From positions 3,472,001-3,536,000 of the forward strand of contig NZ_AP022619.1 in assembly GCF_010731655.1 (NCBI RefSeq): DNA of 64,000 nucleotides, read 5' to 3'. The DNA is from Mycobacterium paraseoulense. GTDB lineage: Bacteria > Actinomycetota > Actinomycetes > Mycobacteriales > Mycobacteriaceae. The position numbers and the translations under genes were made by a program. Below the pieces are notes generated by a model. The model saw nothing but the letters and a program-made list of their open reading frames with translations. It was not told the DNA's origin and searched no databases. This document shows positions 44,205-54,859 of this stretch, one piece after another (positions within the stretch are counted from its first letter, which is position 1; each line of letters opens with the position of its first letter).

Positions 44205-45374
44205 CTAGCCGAGAATCAGGCCCGACGTGGGGACGCCGGTGCCCGCGGTGACCAGCACGTGTTCGACGTCGGGCACCGGGTTCACCGAGGTCCCGCGCAA
44301 TTGCCGGACCCCCTCGGCGATGCCGTTCATGCCATGGATGTAGGCCTCACCGAGTTGACCGCCATGGGTGTTGATGGGAAGCCGCCCACCGATTTCGATC
44401 GCACCGTCGGCGATGAAGTCCTTGGCCTCGCCCTTACCGCAGAATCCCAACTCCTCCAACTGAATCAGCGTGAAGGGGGTGAAATGGTCGTACAAGACGG
44501 CGGTCTGGATGTCGGACGGCTTCAGGCCGGACTGCTGCCACAGCTGCTGCCCCACCACGCCCATCTCCGGTAGGCCCAGTTCCGGCCGGTAGTAGCTGAC
44601 CATCGTGTACTGGTCGGGGCTCGAGCCCTGCGACGCCGCCTCGATGACGGCCGGCCGCTGCTTGAGGTCCCGCGCGCGCTCCACCGAAGTCACCACGATC
44701 GCGACCGCACCGTCGGTTTCCTGGCAGCAGTCCAGCAGCCGCAGCGGCTCGGCGATCCATCGCGAATTCTGGTGATCCTCAATGGTGATCGGCTTCCCGT
44801 AGAAGTACGCCTTGGGATTCTTCGCGGCGTGCTTGCGGTCGGCCACCGAGATGACGCCGAAGTCGCGGCTGGTCGCACCGGAGGAGTGCATGTAGCGCTG
44901 GGCGATCATGGCGACCTGGGCGGCCGGTGTGGACAGACCATGCGGGTAGGAGAAGGAATTGTCGGCGGCGGTCGAATCGGCCTGCGCGCGGGCGTCTCCC
45001 GCCAGCCGGGCCTGCACCTGGCCGAACCGCATGCCCGACCGTTCGTTGAACGCCCGGTACGCCACCACGACGTCGGCCACCCCGGTGGCGACGGCCATCG
45101 CCGCCTGCTGGACGGTCGCACACGCGGCGCCGCCACCGTAACCGATCTGCGAGAAGAACTTCAGGTCACCGATACCGACCGCGCGGGCCACCGCGGTCTC
45201 GTTGTTGGTGTCCATCGTGAAGGTGGTCAGCCCGTCGACGTCCGACGGCGAAAGGCCCGCGTCGTCCAACGCGTCCAACACCGCCTCGGCGGCCAACCGC
45301 AGCTCGCTTCGACCGGAGTCCTTCGAGAAGTCGGTGGCGCCGATGCCGACGATCGCGGCCTTGCCCGACAACAT
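44205..45374 (-). CDS. ltp2: steroid side-chain-cleaving aldolase Ltp2
   Basis: Thiolase-fold retro-aldolase that releases propionyl-CoA from the C22 steroid CoA to leave the 17-keto steroid. The 389-residue protein lacks the thiolase Cys; Tyr295 (VLYDHF) and Tyr345 (EAYIHG) match the two active-site tyrosines reported for the Thermomonospora Ltp2 (Tyr294 and Tyr344, from memory). It acts in complex with the DUF35 domain of ChsH2. Last gene of the igr-type operon; the start shares one base with the chsH1 stop. Confidence 0.95.
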   Translation of the reverse strand: MLSGKAAIVGIGATDFSKDSGRSELRLAAEAVLDALDDAGLSPSDVDGLTTFTMDTNNETAVARAVGIGDLKFFSQIGYGGGAACATVQQAAMAVATGVADVVVAYRAFNERSGMRFGQVQARLAGDARAQADSTAADNSFSYPHGLSTPAAQVAMIAQRYMHSSGATSRDFGVISVADRKHAAKNPKAYFYGKPITIEDHQNSRWIAEPLRLLDCCQETDGAVAIVVTSVERARDLKQRPAVIEAASQGSSPDQYTMVSYYRPELGLPEMGVVGQQLWQQSGLKPSDIQTAVLYDHFTPFTLIQLEELGFCGKGEAKDFIADGAIEIGGRLPINTHGGQLGEAYIHGMNGIAEGVRQLRGTSVNPVPDVEHVLVTAGTGVPTSGLILG

Positions 45375-45775
45375 CAGGAATCCCCCATCGTCAGTGTCAC
45401 GGTCGCGATGACGTGATCGCCAAGGCTGTTGCGCCCGAACACCTTCACCGTGATCAGGCCGTCCTCCACGGCGGTCACCTCACCGGAGAAGGTCACCGTG
45501 TCGTAGGCGTACCACGGCACGCCGAGCCGCAGCCCGATGGACTTGATCAGCGCCGACGGGCCCGCCCAGTCGGTGACGTAGCGCTGCACCAGGCCGGTGT
45601 CGGTGAGGATGTTGACGAAGATGTCCTTCGACCCCTTGGCCTGTGCCAGGTCCCGGTCGTGGTGCACGTCCTGGAAGTCCCGCGTGGCCAGGGCCGTCGA
45701 GATGATGAAGGTGGGGTCGCCGTGCAGCTTGAGTTCGGGCAGTACGGTGCCCACTTCGATCGCCGGCGCGCTCAT
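45374..45775 (-). CDS. chsH1: steroid enoyl-CoA hydratase subunit ChsH1
   Basis: A 133-residue single hot-dog MaoC-like protein (Rv3541c, about 129 aa). It pairs with the MaoC domain of ChsH2 to form the active hydratase for the three-carbon-side-chain steroid dienoyl-CoA. The hydratase residues are in FQDVHHDRDLAQAKG. The frame is open to 45805, but the ATG at 45775 overlaps the chsH2 stop by ATGA and gives the family N-terminus (MSAPAIEVG). The tightly packed overlap pattern fits a stoichiometric complex. Confidence 0.94.
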   Translation of the reverse strand: MSAPAIEVGTVLPELKLHGDPTFIISTALATRDFQDVHHDRDLAQAKGSKDIFVNILTDTGLVQRYVTDWAGPSALIKSIGLRLGVPWYAYDTVTFSGEVTAVEDGLITVKVFGRNSLGDHVIATVTLTMGDS

Positions 45776-46722
45776 GCCTGCGGCTCCCACGCATACAGTG
45801 TCCACTCCGGGCCGCTGTCACCGGCGGGGAAGTCGATATAGGTTGCGCGCACCGGCATTCCAATCCTCACGTCGGCCGGGTCGACCCCGCGCAGCTCGCC
45901 CAGCATCCGCACGCCCTCGTCGAGTTCGACCAACGCGATCACGAATGGCAGCGTACGGCCCGGCACCTTCGGCGCATGGTGCACGACGAAACTGAACACC
46001 GTGCCGTTGCCGCCGGCCACCACGTAATCGATCGGCGCGGCCTTGTCCTGCCACACCGCCGGCACGGGCGGGTGCTGCAGGCTGCCGTCGGGTCGCCGCT
46101 GGATCCGCAGCTCGTGCGCCTTGACCCCCTCCCAGAAGAAGGCGGTGTCCCGCGACGACGAGGGACGCATCATGGCGTCGGGATCCAGGTCCTCGGGCAC
46201 GGCAGGCCCGGACGCCTCTTCCCGCGGCTTGAATTTCAGGATGCGCCAGTTCATCTCGGCGACGTCCTCATCCCCGACCCGCCAGATGATGTGCTGGTTG
46301 ATGAAATAACCCTCACCCAAACCGGTCTGCTTGGGCCCGATCACGTCACCCATCTCCGAGGTGATGCTGACGTGCTCGCCGGGACGCAGGTAGCGGTGAT
46401 AGGTCTGCTCGCAGTTGGTGGCGACGACGCCGATGTAGCCGGCGTTGTCGAACAACTCCATGAGGGGGCCCATCGGGTCGTCCTTCGGACGCTCACCGCT
46501 CAGGCCGAACATGGTCCAGACCTGAATCATCGCCGGCGGGGCAACGATTCCCGGATGCCCGGCCGCCCGGGCCGCGGCCTCGTCGACGTAGACGGGGTTG
46601 CGGTCGCCGATGGCCTCCACCCAGTTGTTGACCATCGGCTGGTTCACCGGGTCGCGGCCGGCGCGCGGCTTGGGCCCACCGGCCGCCTTGATCTCGGCGA
46701 CGGCGTCGTGGATGTCGGTCAT
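45772..46722 (-). CDS. chsH2: MaoC-DUF35 fusion hydratase subunit ChsH2
   Basis: A 316-residue two-domain protein: an N-terminal MaoC-like hot-dog domain (about 1-165, with AIGDRNPVYVDEAAA) and a C-terminal DUF35 OB-fold (about 185-315). The first pairs with ChsH1 for hydration and the second is needed for Ltp2 stability and activity. The DUF35 part has no Cys ribbon (RRPDGSLQHPPVPAVW), like the tandem DUF35 protein at 28091. It overlaps fadE29 and chsH1 by 4 nt each. Confidence 0.95.
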   Translation of the reverse strand: MTDIHDAVAEIKAAGGPKPRAGRDPVNQPMVNNWVEAIGDRNPVYVDEAAARAAGHPGIVAPPAMIQVWTMFGLSGERPKDDPMGPLMELFDNAGYIGVVATNCEQTYHRYLRPGEHVSITSEMGDVIGPKQTGLGEGYFINQHIIWRVGDEDVAEMNWRILKFKPREEASGPAVPEDLDPDAMMRPSSSRDTAFFWEGVKAHELRIQRRPDGSLQHPPVPAVWQDKAAPIDYVVAGGNGTVFSFVVHHAPKVPGRTLPFVIALVELDEGVRMLGELRGVDPADVRIGMPVRATYIDFPAGDSGPEWTLYAWEPQA

Positions 46723-47882
46723 CGGGGCACCCTCGGCACTTTGAGGCCCGCCGCCGCGATCATCTCTCGCATGACTTCGTTGACGCCTCCACCGAAGGTG
46801 ATGACCAGGTTGCGCTTGGTTTGCGAGTCCAGCCAGTTAAGCAGCTCGGCGGTGTCCGAGTCGGCCGGGTTGCCATACTTGCCGACGATCTCTTCGGCGA
46901 GTCGGCCGATGTACTGAATGCGCTCGGTGCCAAAGACTTTCGTGGCCGCGGCGTCGGCCATGTTGATGTCTTCACCGGCCGCGGCCACCTGCCAGTTGAG
47001 CAGCTCGTTGATCCGCCACATCGCGTGGATCTCGCCGAGCGCCCGCTTGACGTCCTGATGGTCGATCGGGGTTATCCCGTCGCTGCCCGGCTTGGATGCC
47101 CAGGAGTGCAAACGGTCGTAGATGCCGGCAGTGCGGCCCGCCGGGCCGAGCATGACGCGTTCGTTGTTGAGCTGGGTGGTGATGAGCCGCCAGCCGCCGT
47201 TCTCCTCGCCGACCAGCATGTCCGCCGGCACCCGCACGTCGTTGTAGTACGTGGCGTTGGTGTGGTGCGCGCCGTCGGACAGGATGATCGGGGTCCAAGA
47301 GAATCCGGGATCCTTCGTGTCGACGATCAGGATCGAAATGCCCTTGTGCTTCACGGCTTCCGGGTCGGTGCGGCAGGCCAGCCAGATGTAGTCGGCGTCG
47401 TGCCCGCCGGTGGTCCACATCTTCTGGCCGTTGACGATGTACTCGTCGCCCTGACGGACGGCGGTGGTTCGCAGGGACGCCAGGTCGGTGCCCGCCTCTG
47501 GTTCGCTGTAGCCGATCGCGAAGTGCACCTCGCCCGCCAAGATCGCCGGCAGGAACTTCTTCTTCTGCGCCTCACTACCGAACTGCTGCAGCGTCGGACC
47601 GACGGTCTGCAGGGTGACGGCGGGCAGCGGAACGTCGGCCCGATGCGCCTCGTTGACGAAGATCGACTGCTCGATGGGACCGAAGCCCAAGCCGCCGAAC
47701 TCCTTTGGCCACCCCACGCCGAGCTTGCCGTCCCGGCCCATCCGCCTGATCACCGCGCGGTAGGCCTCGTTGTGCCGGTCCTGCTCCATCGCCTTCATCT
47801 CGTCGGACGAGATCAGGTTCGAAAAGTACTCCCGCAGTTCCGCTTGCAGCTGGCGCTGCTCCGGAGTCAGGTCTATGAACAT
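46719..47882 (-). CDS. fadE29: acyl-CoA dehydrogenase subunit FadE29 (ChsE2)
   Basis: Subunit of the FadE28-FadE29 (ChsE1-ChsE2) heterotetramer, which desaturates the C22 side-chain steroid CoA. The 387-residue length and the N-terminus MFIDLTPEQRQLQAEL match M. tuberculosis exactly, so I use the ATG at 47882, 10 nt inside fadE28. Visible features are YSEPEAGTDLASLRTT, TTQLNNERV with a candidate catalytic Glu, and the C-terminal TFGGGVNEVMREM. A longer open frame to 48101 overlaps fadE28 and is discarded. Confidence 0.96.
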   Translation of the reverse strand: MFIDLTPEQRQLQAELREYFSNLISSDEMKAMEQDRHNEAYRAVIRRMGRDGKLGVGWPKEFGGLGFGPIEQSIFVNEAHRADVPLPAVTLQTVGPTLQQFGSEAQKKKFLPAILAGEVHFAIGYSEPEAGTDLASLRTTAVRQGDEYIVNGQKMWTTGGHDADYIWLACRTDPEAVKHKGISILIVDTKDPGFSWTPIILSDGAHHTNATYYNDVRVPADMLVGEENGGWRLITTQLNNERVMLGPAGRTAGIYDRLHSWASKPGSDGITPIDHQDVKRALGEIHAMWRINELLNWQVAAAGEDINMADAAATKVFGTERIQYIGRLAEEIVGKYGNPADSDTAELLNWLDSQTKRNLVITFGGGVNEVMREMIAAAGLKVPRVPR

Positions 47883-48886
47883 TGCGCTCCCACCAAGTCG
47901 AGCCGATGAGAAGAACCGCCCAGCAGTCGGGACAGGTCCTTGATCGTCGAGTAGTACCGGTGCATCGGGTAGGTGACGTCCATCCCCATGCCGCCGTGTA
48001 GATGATGGCAGGTCTGCATGACCGGCGGCGCCTGCGAGGTGATCCAGTAACCGAGAACGTCGAGGTCGTCGTCGGCGTCCCGGCCCTCGGACAGCCGCCA
48101 CACCACCGACTTGGCCGCCAAATCGATCGTGCGCGAGGCGATGTAGACCTCGGCGAGTTGCGCCGCCACCGTCTGGAACGTGGACAGCGGCTTGCCGAAC
48201 TGCTTGCGGTTGGCCACGTAGTCCGCGGTCAGGCGCAGCGCCCCGGCCACCAGCCCGTCGGCATAAGCGCCGACGGCCGCCAAGGCAAGCTGGTTGACCC
48301 GATGCGCCCGGGCTCCGGCCAGCACGTCGGACTCGCCGACAGCGACGTCGGCGAACGTGACGGTGTACTCGTCCGCACCGTTCGATGTCGGCGTCTTAAC
48401 CACCGCCACGCCGTCGGCCTTCGGCGACACCACCACCACCGCGCTGTCGGCGGTCACGACGATCCAGTCGGCCGATTCGGCATACGGCACAGCCACTTTG
48501 GTGCCCGCCAGGCGGCCGTTGGCGAACGTCGTCGACGGCCGATCGGGCAGCGCGGTGCCGGGCTCGTTGAGTGCGGCAGTCAGCACGCCACCCTTGGCGA
48601 CGCCGCTCAGGAACCGGTCCTGCTGTTCGGCGGAGGCCAGCTCAAGCAGCGGCGCCACGCCGAAGCCGAGCGTGGCCAGCGCGGGCGTGATGGCGCCGTG
48701 ACGACCCACCTCGGTGAGCACCGTGGCAACCTCGGGCAGGCCCACGCCGTCGCCGCCGAGGCGTTCGGGCACCGGCAGCGCCGCCACGCCCCCGCTGACC
48801 AGCGCGTCCCAGCTGAGGTCACGATCCAGAACGGACGTCACCACGTCGGCGACGGCCTGTTGCGTCGCAGTGAGGTTGAAGTCCAT
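47873..48886 (-). CDS. fadE28: acyl-CoA dehydrogenase subunit FadE28 (ChsE1)
   Basis: A 337-residue partner of FadE29. It has the acyl-CoA dehydrogenase fold with a reduced middle domain and the C-terminal YVANRKQFGKPLSTFQTVAA and HLHGGMGMDVTYPMHRYY segments. The heterotetramer forms one FAD site per subunit pair. It begins 7 nt after cyp125 in the igr-type operon and overlaps fadE29 by 10 nt. Confidence 0.95.
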   Translation of the reverse strand: MDFNLTATQQAVADVVTSVLDRDLSWDALVSGGVAALPVPERLGGDGVGLPEVATVLTEVGRHGAITPALATLGFGVAPLLELASAEQQDRFLSGVAKGGVLTAALNEPGTALPDRPSTTFANGRLAGTKVAVPYAESADWIVVTADSAVVVVSPKADGVAVVKTPTSNGADEYTVTFADVAVGESDVLAGARAHRVNQLALAAVGAYADGLVAGALRLTADYVANRKQFGKPLSTFQTVAAQLAEVYIASRTIDLAAKSVVWRLSEGRDADDDLDVLGYWITSQAPPVMQTCHHLHGGMGMDVTYPMHRYYSTIKDLSRLLGGSSHRLDLVGAQCS

Positions 48887-48893
48887 CAGGACG

Positions 48894-50135
48894 TCACCGC
48901 GTCGCGCCGGTGTAGTCGACCTGCCAGTGCTTGATCCCGTTGAGCCAGCCCGACCGCAGCCGCTCCGGCTCGCCGATGGGCTTGAGGTCCGGCATGTGAT
49001 CGGCGACCGCGTTGAAGATCAGGTTGATGGTCATGCGGGCCAGGTTCGCGCCGATGCAGTAGTGGGCGCCGGTGCCGCCGAAGCCGACATGGGGATTCGG
49101 GTCGCGCAGGATGTTGAAGGTGTGCGGGTCTTCGAAGACCTCTTCGTCGAAATTGGCGGACCGGTAGGACATCACCACCCGCTGGCCCTTCTTGATCTGG
49201 ACACCGGCCAACTCGGTGTCCTCGTTGGCGGTGCGCTGGAAGGCCGACACCGGGGTGGCCCACCGGATGATCTCGTCGGCGGTGGTCGACGGGCGCTCCT
49301 TCTTGAACAGCTCCCACTGATCGGGGTTGTTGGCCATGGCGATCATGCCGTGCGTGATCGAGTTGCGCGTGGTCTCGTTGCCCGCCACGGCGAGCATGAC
49401 CACGAAGAAGCCGAACTCGTCGTCGGAGAGCTTTTCGCCCTCGATGTCGGCCTCGATGAGCGTGGTGACGATGTCGTCGGTCGGGTTCTTGCCCCGCTCC
49501 TCGGCCATGGCCATCGCGTAGGTGATCAGCTCCATCGACGACTGTGCGGGATCGACGTGCGCATACTCGGGGTCCGTGCCGCCCGTCATCTCGTTGGACC
49601 AGCGGAAGAGCTTGTCGCGGTCCTCCTGGGGAACGCCGAGCAGCCCCGCGATGGCTTGCAGCGGCAGCTCGCACGAGACCTGCTCGACGAAGTCGCCGCT
49701 GCCCTCGGCCGCCGCGGTCTTGGCGATGTTCTGGGCCCGCTGGGCCAGTTCGGCTTCCAGCCGTCCGATGGCCCGCGGGGTGAACCCGCGGGAGATGATC
49801 TTGCGCAGCCGGGTGTGGTGCGGCGCGTCCATGTTGAGCATGACGCTGCGCTGCAGTTCCACCTGCTCACGCTTCATCTCCGGCGGCCATGTCGGGATGG
49901 CGCCGTTCATCCAGCTGGAGAAGATGTCACTGCGTTTCGACACCTCCTTGACGTCGGCGTGCCTGGTGACGATCCAATAGCCGTGGTCCTCGAACCCGCC
50001 GGCGCCGTTGGGAATGTCGACCCAGTGGATCGGCTCCGCCTTGCGCAGCCAGGCGAGCTCCTCGACGGGCAGCCCGGCGAGGTTGACGTCCGGGTCAAGG
50101 AAGTCGAAGTCGGCGGGAATGTTGGGGGGTGCCAT
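48894..50135 (-). CDS. cyp125: cytochrome P450 CYP125, cholest-4-en-3-one 26/27-hydroxylase
   Basis: Main P450 that oxidises the cholesterol side-chain terminus to the C26 acid, removing toxic cholestenone. The 413-residue protein has the I-helix AVAGNETTRNS, ExxR in DEIIRW and the heme loop FGGTGAHYCIGANLARMT. The ATG at 50135 gives MAPPNIPADFDFLDP, shorter than M. tuberculosis CYP125 (433 aa). An in-frame TTG at 50159 would add 8 residues but lies inside the KstR operator (50155-50168). First gene of cyp125-fadE28-fadE29-chsH2-chsH1-ltp2. Confidence 0.95.
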   Translation of the reverse strand: MAPPNIPADFDFLDPDVNLAGLPVEELAWLRKAEPIHWVDIPNGAGGFEDHGYWIVTRHADVKEVSKRSDIFSSWMNGAIPTWPPEMKREQVELQRSVMLNMDAPHHTRLRKIISRGFTPRAIGRLEAELAQRAQNIAKTAAAEGSGDFVEQVSCELPLQAIAGLLGVPQEDRDKLFRWSNEMTGGTDPEYAHVDPAQSSMELITYAMAMAEERGKNPTDDIVTTLIEADIEGEKLSDDEFGFFVVMLAVAGNETTRNSITHGMIAMANNPDQWELFKKERPSTTADEIIRWATPVSAFQRTANEDTELAGVQIKKGQRVVMSYRSANFDEEVFEDPHTFNILRDPNPHVGFGGTGAHYCIGANLARMTINLIFNAVADHMPDLKPIGEPERLRSGWLNGIKHWQVDYTGATR

Positions 50136-50154
50136 GATGTGTGCGCTCCTCAAT

Positions 50155-50168
50155 TGCAACGTGTTCTA
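50155..50168. promoter_or_regulatory. KstR-type operator next to cyp125
   Basis: TGCAACGTGTTCTA fits the KstR consensus at all fixed positions. It lies 19 nt from the cyp125 ATG and is one of two sites in the cyp125-fadA5 gap. Confidence 0.9.
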
Positions 50169-50233
50169 GTGCCAGTAAAACACGGCTCCTAGGCAGATAA
50201 AAGGCAGGTCATCATCCTCGCTTGTCAGAGTAA

Positions 50234-50247
50234 TGAAACGTGTTCTA
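50234..50247. promoter_or_regulatory. KstR-type operator next to fadA5
   Basis: TGAAACGTGTTCTA fits the KstR consensus at all fixed positions. It ends 10 nt before the fadA5 ATG. It is 79 bp from its sister site, so each divergent gene has its own operator. Confidence 0.9.
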
Positions 50248-50248
50248 G

Positions 50249-51421
<1,173 letters not shown>

Positions 51422-51424
51422 CAC

Positions 51425-52332
<908 letters not shown>

Positions 52333-52335
52333 TCG

Positions 52336-53241
52336 TCAGGCCCCGTACACGGGGACCGGTGGGCGTGCCTTGGCAAGCAGGTCGGCGACGACCGGGCCCA
52401 ATTCCGCGGGGTCCCACCTGGCGCCCTTGTCGATCTGCGGTCCGTGCGCCCAGCCCTCCGCGACGCGGATCTTGCCGCCCTCGACCTCGAACACCTTCCC
52501 GGTGACGTCACGGGATTCGGCGCTGCCCAGCCACACCACCAGCGGCGAGATGTTCTCCGGCGCCATGGCGTCGAAATCCTGGTCCTGCGTTGCCATCATC
52601 TCGGCGAAGACGGTCTCGGTCATGCGGGTGCGCGCCGACGGCGCGATGGCGTTGACCGTGACGCCGTAGCGGCCCATCTCGGCCGAGCCGACCAGCGTCA
52701 TCGCCGCGATGCCGGCCTTGGCGGCGCTGTAGTTGCCCTGCCCGACGCTGCCCTGCAGGCCGGCGCCCGAACTGGTGTTGATGATCCGCGCGTCGACGGT
52801 CTTGCCCTCTTTGGACAGGCCCCGCCAGTACGACGCGGCGTGCCGCATCGTGGCGAAGTGGCCCTTGAGGTGCACGGCGATGACGGCGTCGAACTCCTCC
52901 TCGCTGGTGTTGGCCATCATCCGGTCGCGCACGATGCCCGCGTTGTTGACCAGAACGTCCAGCCCACCGAAATGGTCGACGGCGGTCTGGATCAGGGCGG
53001 CCGCCTCGTCCCAGTCGGCGACGTTGGACCCGTTGGCGACGGCTTCCCCACCGGCGGCGGTGATTTCGTCGACCACGCCCTGGGCGGCGCTGCCGCCCCC
53101 GGCCGGCGAACCGTCCAGGCCCACGCCGATGTCATTGACCACCACACGCGCGCCTTCGGCCGCGAAGGCCAGCGCGTGGGCGCGTCCGATACCGCCGCCC
53201 GCTCCGGTGACGATGACGACGCGGCCGTCAACCACTCCCAT
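52336..53241 (-). CDS. short-chain dehydrogenase of the KstR2 regulon (Rv3548c-like)
   Basis: A 301-residue SDR with the MFE-type hydroxyacyl-CoA dehydrogenase layout: TGAGGGIGRAHALAF cofactor motif, NNAGIVRDRMM, a Ser-Tyr-Lys set in NTSSGAGLQGSVGQGNYSAAK, and a C-terminal extension beyond minimal SDRs. It resembles Hsd4A at 12900. The role in C/D-ring degradation is not defined. It starts 14 nt downstream of the second SDR. The open frame upstream to 53862 is antisense-like and excluded. Confidence 0.86.
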   Translation of the reverse strand: MGVVDGRVVIVTGAGGGIGRAHALAFAAEGARVVVNDIGVGLDGSPAGGGSAAQGVVDEITAAGGEAVANGSNVADWDEAAALIQTAVDHFGGLDVLVNNAGIVRDRMMANTSEEEFDAVIAVHLKGHFATMRHAASYWRGLSKEGKTVDARIINTSSGAGLQGSVGQGNYSAAKAGIAAMTLVGSAEMGRYGVTVNAIAPSARTRMTETVFAEMMATQDQDFDAMAPENISPLVVWLGSAESRDVTGKVFEVEGGKIRVAEGWAHGPQIDKGARWDPAELGPVVADLLAKARPPVPVYGA

Positions 53242-53255
53242 TGTTCGTGTCTCCT

Positions 53256-54041
53256 CTACTTGACCGCGCTGGCGGTCGTTGTGGACAGATAGTGCGGCGG
53301 CTCGCCGCCGCCGTGCACCTCGAGCGAGGCGCCACTGATGTAGGACGCCGCATCCGACGCCAAAAACGCCGCGGCCCAGCCGATATCGTCGGGCTTGGCA
53401 AGTCGGCCCAGGGGCACGTTCTTCGAGATCGCCGCGATGGACTCGGCGTCGCCGTAGAACAGCTCGGATTGTTCGGTCTCGACCATGCCGACGACGCAGG
53501 CGTTCACCCGGACCCTCGGCCCCCATTCCACCGCGAGGGTCTGCGTGAGGCTTTCCAGGCCGGCCTTGGCCGCCCCGTAGGCGCCGGTGCCGGGCGATGG
53601 CCGCCGGCCGGACAGACTGCAGATGTTGATGATCGACCCGCCGCCGCTCTGGGTCTGCATCTTCTCGTTGGCGTGTTGCGAAACCGACAGCGCCCCAATC
53701 AGGTTCAACTCGATGATCTTGCGGTTGAACTTCGCGCTGGACTCCGCGGTCAGCACGTACGGCGAACCGCCGGCGTTGTTGACCACGACGTCGAGCCTGC
53801 CGTGCTCGTCGACGATCGAGTCGACCAGCGCCTTGACGGCATCGTCGTCGCGGATGTCGCAAGAGTGAAACTCATAGGGCAGACCCTCAACGGCCCGCCG
53901 TGCGCAGGTGATGACGGTCGCGCCCTGCCCGGCGAAGACCGAGCTGATTCCGGCGCCGACTCCGCGAACCCCGCCGGTGACCAGCACCACCCGTCCGGCC
54001 AGCCCCAGGTTGATGGCGTCGGGTGCTTCGGCGCGAGTCAC
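53256..54041 (-). CDS. short-chain dehydrogenase of the KstR2 regulon (Rv3549c-like)
   Basis: A 261-residue classical SDR: TGGVRGVGAGISSVFA, NNAGGSPYV, active-site segment NICSLSGRRPSPGTGAYGAAK with Ser, Tyr and Lys, and C-terminal ISGASLEVHGGGEP. The start is 15 nt from a KstR2-type operator shared with divergent echA20. In M. tuberculosis Rv3549c and Rv3548c open the KstR2 regulon. Substrate unknown. Confidence 0.87.
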   Translation of the reverse strand: MTRAEAPDAINLGLAGRVVLVTGGVRGVGAGISSVFAGQGATVITCARRAVEGLPYEFHSCDIRDDDAVKALVDSIVDEHGRLDVVVNNAGGSPYVLTAESSAKFNRKIIELNLIGALSVSQHANEKMQTQSGGGSIINICSLSGRRPSPGTGAYGAAKAGLESLTQTLAVEWGPRVRVNACVVGMVETEQSELFYGDAESIAAISKNVPLGRLAKPDDIGWAAAFLASDAASYISGASLEVHGGGEPPHYLSTTTASAVK

Positions 54042-54056
54042 TGTGCTAGCGTACCA

Positions 54057-54070
54057 AGCAAGTGCTTGCT
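54057..54070. promoter_or_regulatory. KstR2-type operator between Rv3549c-like and echA20
   Basis: AGCAAGTGCTTGCT fits the KstR2 consensus AnCAAGnnCTTGnT at all fixed positions. It is 15 nt from the minus-strand ATG and 30 nt from the echA20 TTG. KstR2 responds to the HIP-CoA intermediate. Confidence 0.9.
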
Positions 54071-54100
54071 TAGGTAGTTACCCCACAAGGAAGTGGCACC

Positions 54101-54859
54101 TTGCCCATCACATCCAAAACCACCGAACCGGGCATCGTCGCGGTCACCGTCGACTTTCCCCCGGTCAACGCCATTCCGTCGCGCGGCTGGTTCGAGCTGG
54201 CCGACGTGATCACGGACGCCGGCCGCAACCCCGAGACCCATGTCGTCATCCTGCGGGCGGAGGGGCGCGGATTCAACGCCGGGGTCGACATCAAGGAGAT
54301 GCAGCGCACCGAGGGATTCACCGCGCTGATCGACGCCAACCGCGGATGCTTCGCCGCCTTCCGCGCGGTCTATGAGTGCGCGGTGCCCGTCGTGGCCGCC
54401 GTCAACGGGTTCTGTGTCGGCGGCGGCATCGGTCTGGTCGGCAACTCCGACGTCATCGTGGCCTCCGAGGACGCCACCTTCGGGCTGCCCGAGGTGGAGC
54501 GCGGAGCCCTCGGCGCGGCCACCCACCTGTCGCGGCTGGTGCCGCAGCACATGATGCGGCGGCTGTTCTTCACCGCCGCCACCGTCGACGCGGCCACCCT
54601 GCACCACTTCGGTTCGGTGCACGAGGTGGTGCCGCGCGACCACCTGGACGAAGCCGCTTTGAAGGTGGCCCGCGACATCGCCGCCAAGGACACCCGGGTC
54701 ATCCGCGCGGCCAAGGAAGCGCTCAACCTGATCGACGTGCAGCGGGTCAACTCGAGTTACCGCATGGAACAGGGCTTTACGTTCGAGCTCAATCTGGCCG
54801 GCGTCGCCGACGAGCACCGCGACGCGTTCGCCGGAACGGCGAAGGGCAAGGACAAGTGA
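54101..54859 (+). CDS. echA20: C-ring hydrolase/hydratase EchA20
   Basis: Crotonase-family enzyme that opens ring C of the HIP-derived CoA thioester during C/D-ring degradation (Rv3550). The 252-residue protein has AEGRGFNAGVDIKEMQ, AVNGFCVGGGIGLVGNSD and FGLPEVERGALG. The start is TTG with AAGGAAGTGG upstream; no ATG fits and the M. tuberculosis protein begins at the same MPITS. It starts the echA20-ipdA-ipdB run and its stop overlaps ipdA (GTGA). Confidence 0.94.
   Translation: MPITSKTTEPGIVAVTVDFPPVNAIPSRGWFELADVITDAGRNPETHVVILRAEGRGFNAGVDIKEMQRTEGFTALIDANRGCFAAFRAVYECAVPVVAAVNGFCVGGGIGLVGNSDVIVASEDATFGLPEVERGALGAATHLSRLVPQHMMRRLFFTAATVDAATLHHFGSVHEVVPRDHLDEAALKVARDIAAKDTRVIRAAKEALNLIDVQRVNSSYRMEQGFTFELNLAGVADEHRDAFAGTAKGKDK

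Noticed and set aside
47883..48101. Upstream extension of FadE29
   Set aside because: It overlaps fadE28; the ATG at 47882 gives the exact family length and N-terminus.
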